DNA of 64,000 nt from JBGMEA01 sp041447245 (lineage in GTDB: Bacteria > Bacillota > Clostridia > Eubacteriales > Anaerofustaceae): assembly GCA_041447245.1 (NCBI GenBank), contig JBGMEA010000027.1, forward strand, positions 1 to 64,000. The letters run 5' to 3'. The notes under the pieces are model-generated. The model searched no databases, was not told the origin of the DNA, and saw only the letters and a program-made list of their open reading frames with translations. Both the position numbers and the translations under genes were made by a program. Of the stretch, positions 20,001 to 27,318 are shown piece after piece (position 1 is the stretch's first letter; every line of letters begins with the position of its first letter).

Positions 20001-22017
20001 AACCGTTCCAGTTTCCCGAAGGAACAACGCTCAGCGTTCGTCCGTCCGCACCGACACTCACCGTCGCATGCTCGGGCTGAGTGACATTGATGACGGCAAG
20101 TTCCGTATTGTTGTTATCGATATCGGTATCGTTCGGAACCACATCGTACTCCGCGGATGTATCTTCATTGGTGTCAATCGTATCATCGACTGCCACAGGT
20201 GCGTCGTTCACAGCGTTAACCGTAATCGTTACGGTCACGGGTTCGGAATCCAGGTCTCCGTCATTTGCTTTGTATGTAAAGTTCTCCATTCCGTTCCAAT
20301 CCCCATTCGGCGTGAATGTCACCTGATTGCCGATTATAACAGACAGACTGCCCTTATCGGTCAGCCCTGATGTATCGGCAATCGTATAAGTAAACGACGA
20401 CGAATCGACATCTGTCGCCGACAGCGTCAGAGTAATGGGCGTATCTTCATTTGTACTTTCCGTGATTGCCTGTGCAACCGGCGCATCGTTCACAGCGCTG
20501 ACTGCAATTGTTACGCTTACCGGCTCGGAATCAAGTTCCCCGTCGTTTGCCTTGTAAGTGAAACTCACAGTGCCATTCCAGTTTTCATTCGGAGTAAACG
20601 TCACTTGATCGCCATTTATGACAGACAGACTTCCTTTGCCCGAAAGATTGGATGGATCTACAATTGTATAGGTAAATGACGATGAATCAACGTCCGACGC
20701 CGACAGCGTCAGAGTAATGGGGGTATCTTCATCGGTATTTTCCGAAATTGACTGCGCAACTGGCGCATCATTGACTGCGTTAACTGTAATCGTTACGGTC
20801 GCGGGCTCGGAATTCAGGTCTCCGTCATTTGCTTTGTATGAGAAACTCGCCGTTCCATTCCAGTCTTCATTCGGCGTAAAGGTAACTTGGTTGCCGTTTA
20901 CGTCAGACAAACTGCCTTTCCCCAAAAGATTGGATGGATCTGCAATTGTATAGATAAATGACGATGAATCAACGTCCGACGCCGACAGCGTCAGAGTAAT
21001 GGGGGTATCTTCATCGGTGTTTTCCGAAATTGACTGCGCGACTGGCGCATCATTGACTGCGTTAACTGTAATCGTCACGGTCGCGGCTGCGGAATCCGTG
21101 CTTCCGTCATTGGCAACATAAGTAAAACTCGCCGTGCCGTTCCAGTTTTCGTCCGGGGTAAACGTCAGTTGATTGGTATTTATCGGAGAAAGGCTCCCCT
21201 TTCCGGTTAAATCCGATGAATCGTCAATCCTGTAAGTAATAGCAGAAGAATCAACGTCCGATGCGGAAAGAGTCAATATAAGCGGGGTATCTTCCTCTGT
21301 GCTTTGAGAGAGCGTCTGCGCAACGGGAGCATCATTTACCGCGCTGACCGTGATCGTCACGATGGATACATTGGAATCTTCTACGCCGTCATTTGCTTGA
21401 TATGAAAAACTTGTCGTACCATTCCAATCTGCATTCGGAGTGAACGTTACCTGGTTACCGACGGGTTCGGACAACGTCCCCTTTCCGACCAGATCCGAAC
21501 TGTCTGTTATAAAATACGACAAAGGATCACCGTCGGCATCCGAACCTGCGAACGTAACGGTGCATGCAATATCTTCCTGAGCAGTAACACTCACATCGGT
21601 GCTCATCGGTGCATCCTGCACTCCGTTGACCGTCACGGTAAACTGAGCCTGTGATGCCATATCGCTGCTGTCTGTCGCAGTGACCGTCACAGTGACTGTT
21701 CCGTATGTATCCGCCTTTGGAGCAATCGGAATGCTGATCTCGCCTGCGGTGTTCACGGGAGTCAATGTCCCCAATACGGAGGGATTTGATGACACCGCCC
21801 TTACCGCAATTTCACCGATGTCGGAATCGGGGTCCGTGATGGAAAACGAAACCGAAGTGCTTTGATCCTCATCTACTGTCACATCAGCAATTATCCCGAT
21901 CTGCGGAGGCTGATGATCCTCCGCGAACGCTGCCGAATACAGGAATACAGACATTGTCGCCAGCAGAATAATCATAATCAAAATCGGTATCGCACGGTGT
22001 TTTACAAATTGCTTCAT
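11032..22017 (-). CDS. Giant cadherin/Ig-like repeat surface protein with C-terminal zinc ribbon
   Basis: A protein of 3661 residues. A signal peptide (hydrophobic ILIMIILLATMSVFLYSAAF, then AEDHQ) is followed by about 34 tandem repeats of roughly 90-115 residues, each starting VNDAPVA or similar and containing a [T/N]EDT-type turn and TFTYTV-like strands. These are cadherin_5/Big_9-like, mostly calcium-binding beta-sandwich modules of bacterial adhesins. A different Ig-like region (about 3390-3540), a transmembrane helix (WWVVLLCLIGIGWLIIILW) and a basic stop-transfer follow. The last 80 residues, predicted cytoplasmic, carry a zinc ribbon (YYCLHCKTD...KCTNCGRERF). There is no LPXTG motif; the anchor is the helix. 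The start ATG follows GAGGATGA. A role in adhesion or cell-cell contact is likely; the ligand is unknown. Confidence 0.9.
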   Translation of the reverse strand: MKQFVKHRAIPILIMIILLATMSVFLYSAAFAEDHQPPQIGIIADVTVDEDQSTSVSFSITDPDSDIGEIAVRAVSSNPSVLGTLTPVNTAGEISIPIAPKADTYGTVTVTVTATDSSDMASQAQFTVTVNGVQDAPMSTDVSVTAQEDIACTVTFAGSDADGDPLSYFITDSSDLVGKGTLSEPVGNQVTFTPNADWNGTTSFSYQANDGVEDSNVSIVTITVSAVNDAPVAQTLSQSTEEDTPLILTLSASDVDSSAITYRIDDSSDLTGKGSLSPINTNQLTFTPDENWNGTASFTYVANDGSTDSAAATVTITVNAVNDAPVAQSISENTDEDTPITLTLSASDVDSSSFIYTIADPSNLLGKGSLSDVNGNQVTFTPNEDWNGTASFSYKANDGDLNSEPATVTITVNAVNDAPVAQSISENTDEDTPITLTLSASDVDSSSFTYTIVDPSNLSGKGSLSVINGDQVTFTPNENWNGTVSFTYKANDGELDSEPVSVTIAVSAVNDAPVAQAITESTNEDTPITLTLSATDVDSSSFTYTIADTSGLTDKGSLSVIIGNQVTFTPNGDWNGMENFTYKANDGDLDSEPVTVTITVNAVNDAPVAVDDTIDTNEDTSAEYDVVPNDTDIDNNNTELAVINVTQPEHATVSVGADGRTLSVVPSGNWNGSETFSYTVEDTGGLTSVAVVTLNVASVNDAPVAVNDSKSTNEDTQTTIDVLANDTDVDLTTNPSDESLTVSAVTDPSHGTAVISNNKILYTPSLNYYGSDAFTYTVSDAFGGTSAATVKLTVISVNDAPSFSGLVSAYNTDEDHTVTITFDIADAETSNDALMLQYSSSDQTLLPDSRIELSGMGDSDSSRSITLNPAANKNGTSTITLRLGDGQLVTTYTFVLTVNAVNDAPTAVSDTLTYTEDTPLVIDMDQLVNNDTDIEISAHELGAGTLTFVSYSNLTQGTLTVLDEAEHTYTFTPQVNSNANVTFQYMVIDSGGLTATGTVTLKCNAVNDAPTIVMADGYPTDTDEDTVSSAIGFTIADVETAVSSLVVTAGCDDEDLIEDGGIAVTKNSDGTCTLVVTPNADQNGSCNIEITVSDGNLTSTQMIPFTVNSVEDIPVALEDAYSIPENTTLTVDLTNNDYDRDKDTLSIVKINGTSVSDGESVDIGDATVTLNADGTITFLPDDTTEGIVSFSYTISDEGKHKVTADVVVTVNGINDAPVLSPIADVTFNEDETDSVSYTFNDPDLGDTHTYAVSSSDQDLIPDANITVDSTAKTISFTPQADASGTLTVTFTVTDAGGLSSTVTFKVKVRPINDVPVPDPTLSSVSVTEDTPQTIDLVSGVTDKENDTIRVVSVSAPSHGMIANLGNGQYRYTPNENYNGTDSFDYVITDGNCTVASSVNLTVTAVDDAPVAYDDYVDCLTLSAVTVSVLGNDYDDDTVYGDSISIASVVTQPTYGTAVIDGNTIVYTPSDAPGTEYDTFTYQIEDNDGTLSNIATVHIARDDTYDTFNPYTYGVKSTILEDAGAQTYTIGIFDPDTAQDEFIITSVSEPTLGTAVYTSSTRTLVYTPNANVSGTDVFTYQVQDSIGRVMTGTVRIIIQPVNDVPQMSAVSDQTVNEDTSTDTISVTLSDADNEPDGLSFTVFSNNEALVSAANITKTYDTATGIATFRILPEEDANGTATVTLLASDGIGASTQTFVLTVTPVNDAPEAADVTVTTNEEVPVSVPVISSTTDVDTPLDDINIAIVEGPDASAGTAAVSGDTIVFTPAVNYFGDATITYKLNDGELDSETKTITIHVINVNDDPVISGLKYVQTTDEDVTKAITVNVSDVDNDPLTVTAVSSNTSLIPNENITVSGSGDTRTITLVPTENNSGVSDITLTISDGIVNVDYQFELTVVSVNDLPTAQAASVSTNEDTSVTFSVTSLIGDVETSVSDLHIVALTNPSHGTVATDGNGSITYKPNANWNGTETFSYTIADEGNAKATADVTVDVAPVNDAPVAITKNITVNEDCDPFEINIVANCSDVDGDALVMSGYTNSTTDLGEITESGTNGVITYTPGLNKNGTEVIYYTVSDGTASTTGRINITIVPVNDVPICTEISETEEGYFEFDEDTTGILHLNISDPETAVSNLIITVASQDQSIVKDTDIRYSGSGTDKSVTMTPQQDKNGAFVLRVSVSDGVNTTTEDYNIRVVSVNDAPVISDVSKTTDEDVAVSGAVSATDVETAASGITYSLKTDAANGTAVVNIDGTWTYTPDANFNGTDSFVITASDNDPEGALTADATVTITVTPKNDAPVANNDNETTSEHAALTVSVLDNDTDADLSDMGSTEAITILSVTQGGHGSVTISSDAKTVTYQPNSHWDGTDETDASNHWYGTDTFTYTIKDTHGVTAQASVTVTVTNENDPPVANNDSASLNEDSATLIDVLYNDSDADSTLNAAETKTIVSVTDPTHGTAIIENGKVRYTPDANWYGTETFSYTMEDAAHVQKTADITVTVASVNDAPSIGGISGTININEDTSTGALSFTVSDVEDAAGALIVSLSSTSNASLIDASCLSYTNSGTSRTVTITPKANKNGTANLTLLVKDSGNLTATMSFTVTVAAVNDAPFAVNDSRTTSEDTAIDIAVVTNDTDADLNDVSSTENLTVQSVTQPIHGSVIMKNDGLSKTVTYTPSANWFGTDSFTYTVRDVAGATSTATVTVTVTSVNDAPVAVTDIAQTEEDTSVYIAVTANDTDADLNNVPATENLTVKSFTGASHGTVVLKSDGLHKTLTYTPNANYNGADSFTYTLQDVAGATSTATVNVIVNAVNDNPVAHDDSVSCYEDGFVAFDPLMNDTDIDFSDTPSIETKSIDSYTQPSHGTVTTDALGLKYIPAANYNGSDSFTYVMKDSGGLTSQATVSVSVSPVNDAPIITGITGPISIDESTSTDTLNFTVSDVEDAANLLNVTVDSSNTALIDSTCMTLGGTGTDRTIVITPFAYKNGTSVITLTVTDTDGLSSTLSFTMQVGAVDNAPVAVADEGTLNEDSSIDLNVVSNDTDIDFSDDHSTENLTVQSINTAGAHGTAVLKSGSDGKVITYTPNANWSGTDVIVYTVTDTSGLTSSASVTFTVHPVADNPDAANDAATLDEDGSIIIDVLANDTDADMPYDAAETVSILSFTQPVHGSVTLVGTRLQYTPNANWNGTESFNYTVKDTAGHTDTATVNLTVNPINDLPSITPISSIGINEDGSTGELAFTVGDVEDSSRQLIVSAQSSNPSVIDAENIDLSGLFADRAVNITPKANRYGSALITLTVKDTDGGTASVSFTVTVNSVNDAPIAVNDSAATNESTSVSINVLANDTDADIGIDANDTLSIASVTQPSNGSVSILSGRAVYTPTDKWFGTDSFTYTVTDSYGARSTARVTVTVYEVKPTIPTEITEKPIVTGGTDTPKTVEEIVNEVSNGSDEYIWTQDTGYTNEQWIKSSDTEYLIDNITKEGIWHLYTKKDGVVTETEYIVDYTPPLAGNTIKWLFICDKVNLNIYDATSGVSKIVDANGNEIDPDHFYVWKNGTYTVTIFDNVGNSTQYTFEAKWIIPWWVVLLCLIGIGWLIIILWKRNIYYTDDQPGEGVYYCLHCKTDHDIHNDEEKLPKCTNCGRERFRRRKLQDAPDLDTETVAKKNAPAEE
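20230..21360 (-). repeat. 282-bp tandem repeats inside the surface protein gene
   Basis: Four successive copies are spaced by exactly 282 nt (94 codons). The block beginning GACGATGAATCAACG occurs at 20678 and 20960, with related starts at 20396 and 21242. The middle two copies are almost identical over about 170 nt, including third codon positions. They encode the AQSISENTDEDTPITLTLSA type of repeat. The rest of the gene is far more diverged. Confidence 0.8.
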
Positions 22018-22185
22018 ACGTCATCCTCAATCATTTTGTGAACATATATTACAATCACACTATTTCACATTTTGATTATTATATCGGATTGTACTCGCAA
22101 ATATTGCATGTTTTTTAGCAAAATTCTCAATAAAATATTATATATAATTGCTTTTTTACTTTCGGGATGCTCCATCTCGCCGACC

Positions 22186-23781
22186 TCAGATGATCCGATT
22201 CACAACCAACAAATCTCCTTGCCTCAACCGAGTTCTTCCTGAGGGGATAATGACACTGTTACCTCTTTGAATCAAAATGATTAAACTGCCATGATCGGGT
22301 TTGATCTGATACAGTTGCTTACCCACCCATGAATGATCGGAACCCAACGTCAATTCACTGAAATGCATTTCTCCAAAAAATTCCGTCGCGTGCGCACCCA
22401 ATACACAGTGATCGCCAGATTGCAATACTGTGCTGCCGTTGGGCACAATGGTTTCATCTTGCCGCAGAATTTGAATCATAACGGTATCGGGAGGCAGTAC
22501 GATTCGGGAAAGCGGTCTCCCTATCCATGGATGACGTTGATCGAGAGTAAACTGAATGAACTGTACCGGGATTTCTTCACTGTAGTCATTGAATGTCTTG
22601 AGTACATCTTCCTTTCCATCGATCATGCAAAGTTTTTTTGCTATCGGCGAAATCAGTGAACCCTGTATTAAAATGGAAAACAGCACAATAAACAGCACCA
22701 GATGAAACAGTTCTTCTCCGACAAATGAAGAATGCACAGCTGCATAGATTGTAAAAACCACCGAAGCCGCGCCGCGAAGCCCTGACCACGCAACCAAAGC
22801 CTGCATATTTAGAGGGCATCGAAACGGGGTCAAAAGAAGACCTACGGCAATGGGTCTGGCTACCATTGTCAAAAAGATCGCAACAGCAAGCGCAGGCAAA
22901 ACGAGTGCAGGCAACTGAGAAGGAAACGAGAGAAGACCCAAAAGAAAAAAAATAACGATCTGCATCAAACCGGTGATTCCGTCAAAAAAATGCACCAGCG
23001 TTTTTTTATTGTTTAACGATTTATTTCCCAACAAAACCCCGAAAAGATAAACACTCAGATATCCGTTACCCCCTGTCAAATCTGCAGCGGAGTAAGCAAG
23101 CAATGCCACTGCCAAAACAAACAACGCATCGAATCCTTCCGAAAAACGAAATCGCACCATAATCCGATAAGCTAGAAATGCAGCGAGTCCGCCGAAAAAA
23201 ACTCCAAACAAAATTTGCGCCACAATCATCCCTACTGTAGAAAAGACATTTGCACTGCCGTTCATTACGGATAAGATTACGAGAGTAAATAAATAAGCAA
23301 ATGGGTCATTACTTCCACTCTCCATTTCCAGCAGCGATGCGGTTCGATATTTCAGGTTCAATTTTTTGGAACGCAAAATCGAAAAAACAGACGCTGCATC
23401 TGTCGAAGATACGACCGCACCGATCAGCAGTCCAAACAACCAATCCATCTTAAGAAGAAAATGGCAGAATCCCGCCACAAGAAGTCCGGTTATCAATACT
23501 CCCACAGTAGACAGCAAAACTGCTTTTGTTGCGATCGGTCGCGCTTCGCTCCATTTTGTCCCGAACCCACCGTAAAACATAATTCCAACCAAAGCCAACG
23601 AACAGATTTGTTCGGCAACAGAAAAATCGTCAAATGGGATTTTGACAATTCCATCCGTCCCGAACAGCATTCCGAGCAGGATGAACGCCAAAAGCATCGG
23701 CACTCCGATCCAGTTTGAAAAACGATAAAGCAAAATGCACAGAATCATAACAGTCCCTGCGATTAAAATCATTGCAGACAT
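22186..23781 (-). CDS. Cation/proton antiporter (CPA1, NhaP2/CvrA-like) with RCK-C domains
   Basis: A protein of 531 residues from ATG 23781, which follows AAGGGGA; an upstream in-frame start lacks a ribosome binding site. About 12 hydrophobic segments form the exchanger, with the family motifs GAVVSSTDAASVF and LEMESGSNDPFAY and the later WSGLRGAASVVF. The cytoplasmic tail holds two TrkA-C/RCK-C-like domains (around VQFIQFTLDQRHPWIGRPL and ELTLGSDHSWVGKQLYQIK), which usually sense nucleotides or ions. It most likely exports K+ or Na+ in exchange for protons. It is monocistronic. Confidence 0.85.
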   Translation of the reverse strand: MSAMILIAGTVMILCILLYRFSNWIGVPMLLAFILLGMLFGTDGIVKIPFDDFSVAEQICSLALVGIMFYGGFGTKWSEARPIATKAVLLSTVGVLITGLLVAGFCHFLLKMDWLFGLLIGAVVSSTDAASVFSILRSKKLNLKYRTASLLEMESGSNDPFAYLFTLVILSVMNGSANVFSTVGMIVAQILFGVFFGGLAAFLAYRIMVRFRFSEGFDALFVLAVALLAYSAADLTGGNGYLSVYLFGVLLGNKSLNNKKTLVHFFDGITGLMQIVIFFLLGLLSFPSQLPALVLPALAVAIFLTMVARPIAVGLLLTPFRCPLNMQALVAWSGLRGAASVVFTIYAAVHSSFVGEELFHLVLFIVLFSILIQGSLISPIAKKLCMIDGKEDVLKTFNDYSEEIPVQFIQFTLDQRHPWIGRPLSRIVLPPDTVMIQILRQDETIVPNGSTVLQSGDHCVLGAHATEFFGEMHFSELTLGSDHSWVGKQLYQIKPDHGSLIILIQRGNSVIIPSGRTRLRQGDLLVVNRII

Positions 23782-23961
23782 GAGATTCCCCTTTTTTCGA
23801 AAAAATAAAAAAGACATTGACTCGATCTTCGCTGACCGTACAAGTCTAATTGTTCAACTGACCCTAAATTTAACCTTGTTTTATTATATTATAACAGATT
23901 GTGATATCAAATGAAAGGTTTTTCAAAACCCTCGCAGGCAGGCAAAGCAACTCTGCGCAAA

Positions 23962-23989
23962 CAAAAACCGCCGTATTTACGGCGGTTTG
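23962..23989 (-). terminator. Terminator of the aldo/keto reductase gene
   Basis: On the minus strand the stem AACCGCCGTA/TACGGCGGTT closes a very short loop and is followed by a T-rich run, 11 nt beyond the stop. Confidence 0.85.
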
Positions 23990-23999
23990 AAAAGACTGA

Positions 24000-24968
24000 T
24001 TATCGGCAATAAGCAAAACGATCACCCGCAAGATCATTCCAGATTTCATCACAGGCAATTTCGATTTCCCGGGAAATTTCCAACGCCCCGAACAATTCGA
24101 TATTTTGCTTCAGTTGGCTCAGCCTGCTGCACCCGAGAATCGATGAGCTCACAAATGACTTGGATGCGACCCAATTGATTGAAAGTGTCAGCAGATCTGT
24201 TCCAAACTGTTCGGCTATGCGGGAAAGACGCTCTACTGCGTCCAAATTTTTTTCGCTGAAGTAACGATCATAATATCCCTTCTCTGTCGCAAAACGGGAA
24301 CCGCTTTCCGGCTTGCGCTCATGATGTTTCCCCGTCAGAAGTCCGCCGGCAATCGGATTAAAAACAGCAAGTCCGATCTTGTTTTTTTCGATATATGGCT
24401 TCAATTCCGTTTCCAATCCGCGTGTCAGTAAGTTATAAACGTTCTGCGTGACAATCGGCTTGCAGAAATGGTGGGTGTCGCAACAGGCACTCATTTCAGC
24501 GATCTGCCAAGCAGCATGATTGCTCACACCGACGTATCGGATTTTACCGCTTTCCTCCAAACGGGACATCGCCTCCATTGTCTCGTAGTAAGAAGTCCTT
24601 TCGTCAGGCACATGCATATAGTACAAATCAATCCAATCTGTATCCAATCGTTTCAGGCTCTCTTCAACAGAACGGATAATATTGTAACGGCTCAGTCCTT
24701 CCGCATTCACTCCATCACCCATCCTGCCGCCAAGTTTCGTAGCAAGAATTACATGGTTCCTTATTGGCTTAAGTGCTTTCCCGACAATCTTTTCACTTTC
24801 TCCTTTGCAATAAATATTCGCGGTATCAAAGAACGTGATCCCGTTGTCATATGCATACTTCAGCATTTCTATGCCGTCGGGTTCGTTTGCCTGCCCTCCG
24901 AATGTCATTGTGCCCAGGCACATAGCAGAAACCGTAAGATTGGTTCCGGGGAATTGATTGTAGTTCAT
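24000..24968 (-). CDS. Aldo/keto reductase
   Basis: A protein of 322 residues of the NAD(P)H-dependent aldo/keto reductase superfamily (TIM barrel). The catalytic tetrad is visible as D48 and Y53 (FFDTANIYCKGESE), K78 (ILATKLGG) and H119 (LYYMHVPD). The cofactor-binding end includes SSSILGCSRLSQLKQNIE. AGGCGG precedes the ATG. The substrate cannot be deduced. It is monocistronic, bounded by the terminator at 23962 and an intergenic region. Confidence 0.9.
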   Translation of the reverse strand: MNYNQFPGTNLTVSAMCLGTMTFGGQANEPDGIEMLKYAYDNGITFFDTANIYCKGESEKIVGKALKPIRNHVILATKLGGRMGDGVNAEGLSRYNIIRSVEESLKRLDTDWIDLYYMHVPDERTSYYETMEAMSRLEESGKIRYVGVSNHAAWQIAEMSACCDTHHFCKPIVTQNVYNLLTRGLETELKPYIEKNKIGLAVFNPIAGGLLTGKHHERKPESGSRFATEKGYYDRYFSEKNLDAVERLSRIAEQFGTDLLTLSINWVASKSFVSSSILGCSRLSQLKQNIELFGALEISREIEIACDEIWNDLAGDRFAYCR

Positions 24969-25141
24969 TCTGTCCGCCTCCGTTTACTCACGTGACATTG
25001 CACACACTACGCCTCTTCGCGCGCTGCTTCGGTGTAATACAACATCTTTTTCTATATTATATCGCAATCGTCCCGAAAAAATATGTTTCCCGTTTTTTTT
25101 CTTAATTATATCTGCAATTTTCAAAAATGTTTTCTCAAAAG

Positions 25142-25174
25142 AAAAAAATCCGCGTTACTGTTTGTACGCAGATC
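25142..25174 (-). terminator. Terminator of the larBCE operon
   Basis: On the minus strand an ATC-GCGT...ACGC-GAT stem with a long loop is followed by T7, about 30 nt after the larE stop. Confidence 0.6.
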
Positions 25175-25202
25175 TTGTCATAAGCATTTCATATTCCGTA
25201 TT

Positions 25203-26021
25203 TTATTCCCCTATCGTCTCATTCATGCTCCCGGTTCGATACCCCAGCAAATCGATCGCGGTATATTCAAATCCGATTTCGCGGAAAAAGCGATATATCT
25301 CTTCCCGAATCGAACGATCCGAGAGCAGGCGGTATCCTTCTTCGTCCGTCTCGATGCGAGCCAGATTCCCGTGACAGCGCACCCGCAACTGTCGCAGTCC
25401 CAGATCAGCCAGTTTCTCTTCCGCCCGTTCGATCATGGAGAGTTTTTGCGCCGTGATGATCTCCCCGTATGGAATGCGCGAAGCCAGGCAGGCGAACGAT
25501 GGTTTGTCCCATGTCTTGAGTCCCAATTGATTGGACAGCATTCGGATTTCCTCTTTGGTCAGAAACGCATCCCGCAAGGGGCTTAACACGCCCTGTTCCT
25601 GCACTGCGCGCATGCCGGGGCGATAGTCCGAATCATCATCCAGATTGGAACCTTCCGCAACTGCGCGAATTCCTTTTTCTGCTGCGGTTTGCTTAATCCG
25701 TTTCAGCACTTCCGTTTTGCAAAGATAGCAACGATCCGGCGGATTCTCCGCAAATCCCTCGATCTGCAGTTCATCGACATCCAGAATGATGTGTTCGATG
25801 GATTCTTCTTTGCAAAATCCGATGGCATCGCACAGTTCTCTGTCCGTCAATACATGAGAGCGCACGGTAACGGCAACGGCATTTTCCCCCAAAACATCGT
25901 GCGCAACTTTGAGAAGCAGCGTGGAATCCACGCCACCCGAAAATGCGATCGCAACGCTTCCGAGCGCGCTGAGTAATTCTTTTAAACGCTCGTATTTTTC
26001 TTGGCAGGATTTTTCAGTCAT
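25203..26021 (-). CDS. larE: ATP-dependent sacrificial sulfur transferase LarE
   Basis: A protein of 272 residues from ATG 26021 (after AGAGGAA), overlapping the end of larC by 8 nt. The PP-loop AFSGGVDST (26-34) binds ATP, and EGSNLDD and RPGMRAV are family motifs. C178 in SFACLASRIPYGE aligns by context with the sulfur-donating Cys176 of Lactobacillus plantarum LarE. LarE adenylates P2CMN and donates sulfur, making the dithio precursor of the nickel-pincer nucleotide (NPN) cofactor. Extra cysteines in DRCYLCKTE could be structural. Together with larB and larC it forms the complete cofactor pathway. Confidence 0.93.
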   Translation of the reverse strand: MTEKSCQEKYERLKELLSALGSVAIAFSGGVDSTLLLKVAHDVLGENAVAVTVRSHVLTDRELCDAIGFCKEESIEHIILDVDELQIEGFAENPPDRCYLCKTEVLKRIKQTAAEKGIRAVAEGSNLDDDSDYRPGMRAVQEQGVLSPLRDAFLTKEEIRMLSNQLGLKTWDKPSFACLASRIPYGEIITAQKLSMIERAEEKLADLGLRQLRVRCHGNLARIETDEEGYRLLSDRSIREEIYRFFREIGFEYTAIDLLGYRTGSMNETIGE

Positions 26022-27318
26022 CGCGTTCCTCTTTACATAATTTACATGCAGCATCTTCGGAGTAAAATGCCTGCATCGCCGCTTCCGTAACGACCTGAAT
26101 CGGAACATCAAACCGTGCCGCTGCCGCCGCTGTGTCTTCATATTCCGGCTTCGCCTTATCCGCACCGTAACCGCTTCCTTTTTTTACGCGGATCACTCCA
26201 TAGGGAGTGTCGCAATCGAGAAATTCCCGATCCAGCATATACCGTTCCCAGACAGTTTTTCTTACGCCGAACGTGCTGGTGTGCCGAAGCATCAATGATG
26301 CGAACCGATCCGCCTCCGATGTTTCGCACAAGCAGACCAACATCACACCGGGCCGGGTTTTCTTCATTTGGATCGGCACAGTAAACACATCCTTCGCACC
26401 TTCTCCGAACAATAAATTCAAAGCGTATCCGATTTCTTCTCCCGTTGCATCGTCCAAATTGCACTCCAGTTTCGCGATCTGTCCATTGGAAGAAGAAACC
26501 GCTTCCTGCGTTTCTCCAAGAAAAACCCGCACGCAGTTCGCCGCGGAAAATTCTTTCTTTCCCATCCCGTAACCGATCCCTGACACCGTCATCGGAGGCA
26601 TCGCACCGAATTCATCCGCAAAATATTTCAGCAGCGCCGCGCCCGTCGGTGTACACAGTTCCGCCTCAATCTGTCCGAAATAAAACGGAACCCCCTGCAA
26701 CAAATATGCAGTCGCCGGCGCAGGAACGGGAAGCAGCCCGTGCGCGCACCGCACCATTCCGCTGCCGACATGCACGGGAGAGACAATCACCCGTTGAGGA
26801 GACAGTTCCTCCATCAGCAGACAAACGCCGACAATATCCGCAATGGCATCCTTAGTGCCCACCTCATGGAAATGAATCTGATCGGGCGTGCTGTCATGCA
26901 CATGTGCTTCCGCTTCCGCCAAAAGACGGAATACTGCAATGGCATCCTTTTTTGTCTGCTCCGAAATAAGCATCGATGCAATCATCGATTCGATCTCGCG
27001 AACAGAATTGGAATGATGTTCGTGATGGTGAATCTCATGGGCGTGTTTATGATGATGCTCCTGTCCGTGATGATGATCCATATCGGAATGCACGCTGACA
27101 TCGCAGCTTTCTTCTTCCTGATCGCCAATCGCGACTGCTATCCGTGTTCCCGCGATGCCGCACTGTTTAACCGATAATGAATCCACACGCACATCTGATA
27201 ACCCGAATGCGTTTATTCGGGACAAAAATTCTTCTTTTTTCTCCGACAATTCCAGCAATGCCCCCATAAGCATATCGCCTGCCGCACCCATCTTGCATTC
27301 AATGTACAGCGTTTTCAT
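26014..27318 (-). CDS. larC: NPN nickel insertase LarC (single uninterrupted frame)
   Basis: A protein of 434 residues starting MKTLYIECKMGAAGDMLMGAL. LarC inserts nickel into the pincer nucleotide at the cost of CTP. A strongly His-rich stretch (HHHGQEHHHKHAHEIHHHEH, about 86-105) is a likely nickel store. In lactobacilli larC is split and joined by ribosomal frameshifting; here the frame is continuous through both halves (LHVGSGMVRCAHG-like core, then C-terminal KKTRPGVMLVCLCE). The start ATG follows GGAGGGGCTGA and lies inside the larB end (20-nt overlap). Confidence 0.93.
   Translation of the reverse strand: MKTLYIECKMGAAGDMLMGALLELSEKKEEFLSRINAFGLSDVRVDSLSVKQCGIAGTRIAVAIGDQEEESCDVSVHSDMDHHHGQEHHHKHAHEIHHHEHHSNSVREIESMIASMLISEQTKKDAIAVFRLLAEAEAHVHDSTPDQIHFHEVGTKDAIADIVGVCLLMEELSPQRVIVSPVHVGSGMVRCAHGLLPVPAPATAYLLQGVPFYFGQIEAELCTPTGAALLKYFADEFGAMPPMTVSGIGYGMGKKEFSAANCVRVFLGETQEAVSSSNGQIAKLECNLDDATGEEIGYALNLLFGEGAKDVFTVPIQMKKTRPGVMLVCLCETSEADRFASLMLRHTSTFGVRKTVWERYMLDREFLDCDTPYGVIRVKKGSGYGADKAKPEYEDTAAAAARFDVPIQVVTEAAMQAFYSEDAACKLCKEERDD

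Noticed and set aside
11584..20953. Many plus-strand frames opposite the giant surface protein
   Set aside because: They repeat with the same period as the coding repeats and have shadow-frame composition; the minus-strand protein explains the region.
20230..21360. Possible CRISPR-like regular repeat signal
   Set aside because: The 282-bp period encodes protein repeats in frame within one gene; repeats and spacers are not of CRISPR size.
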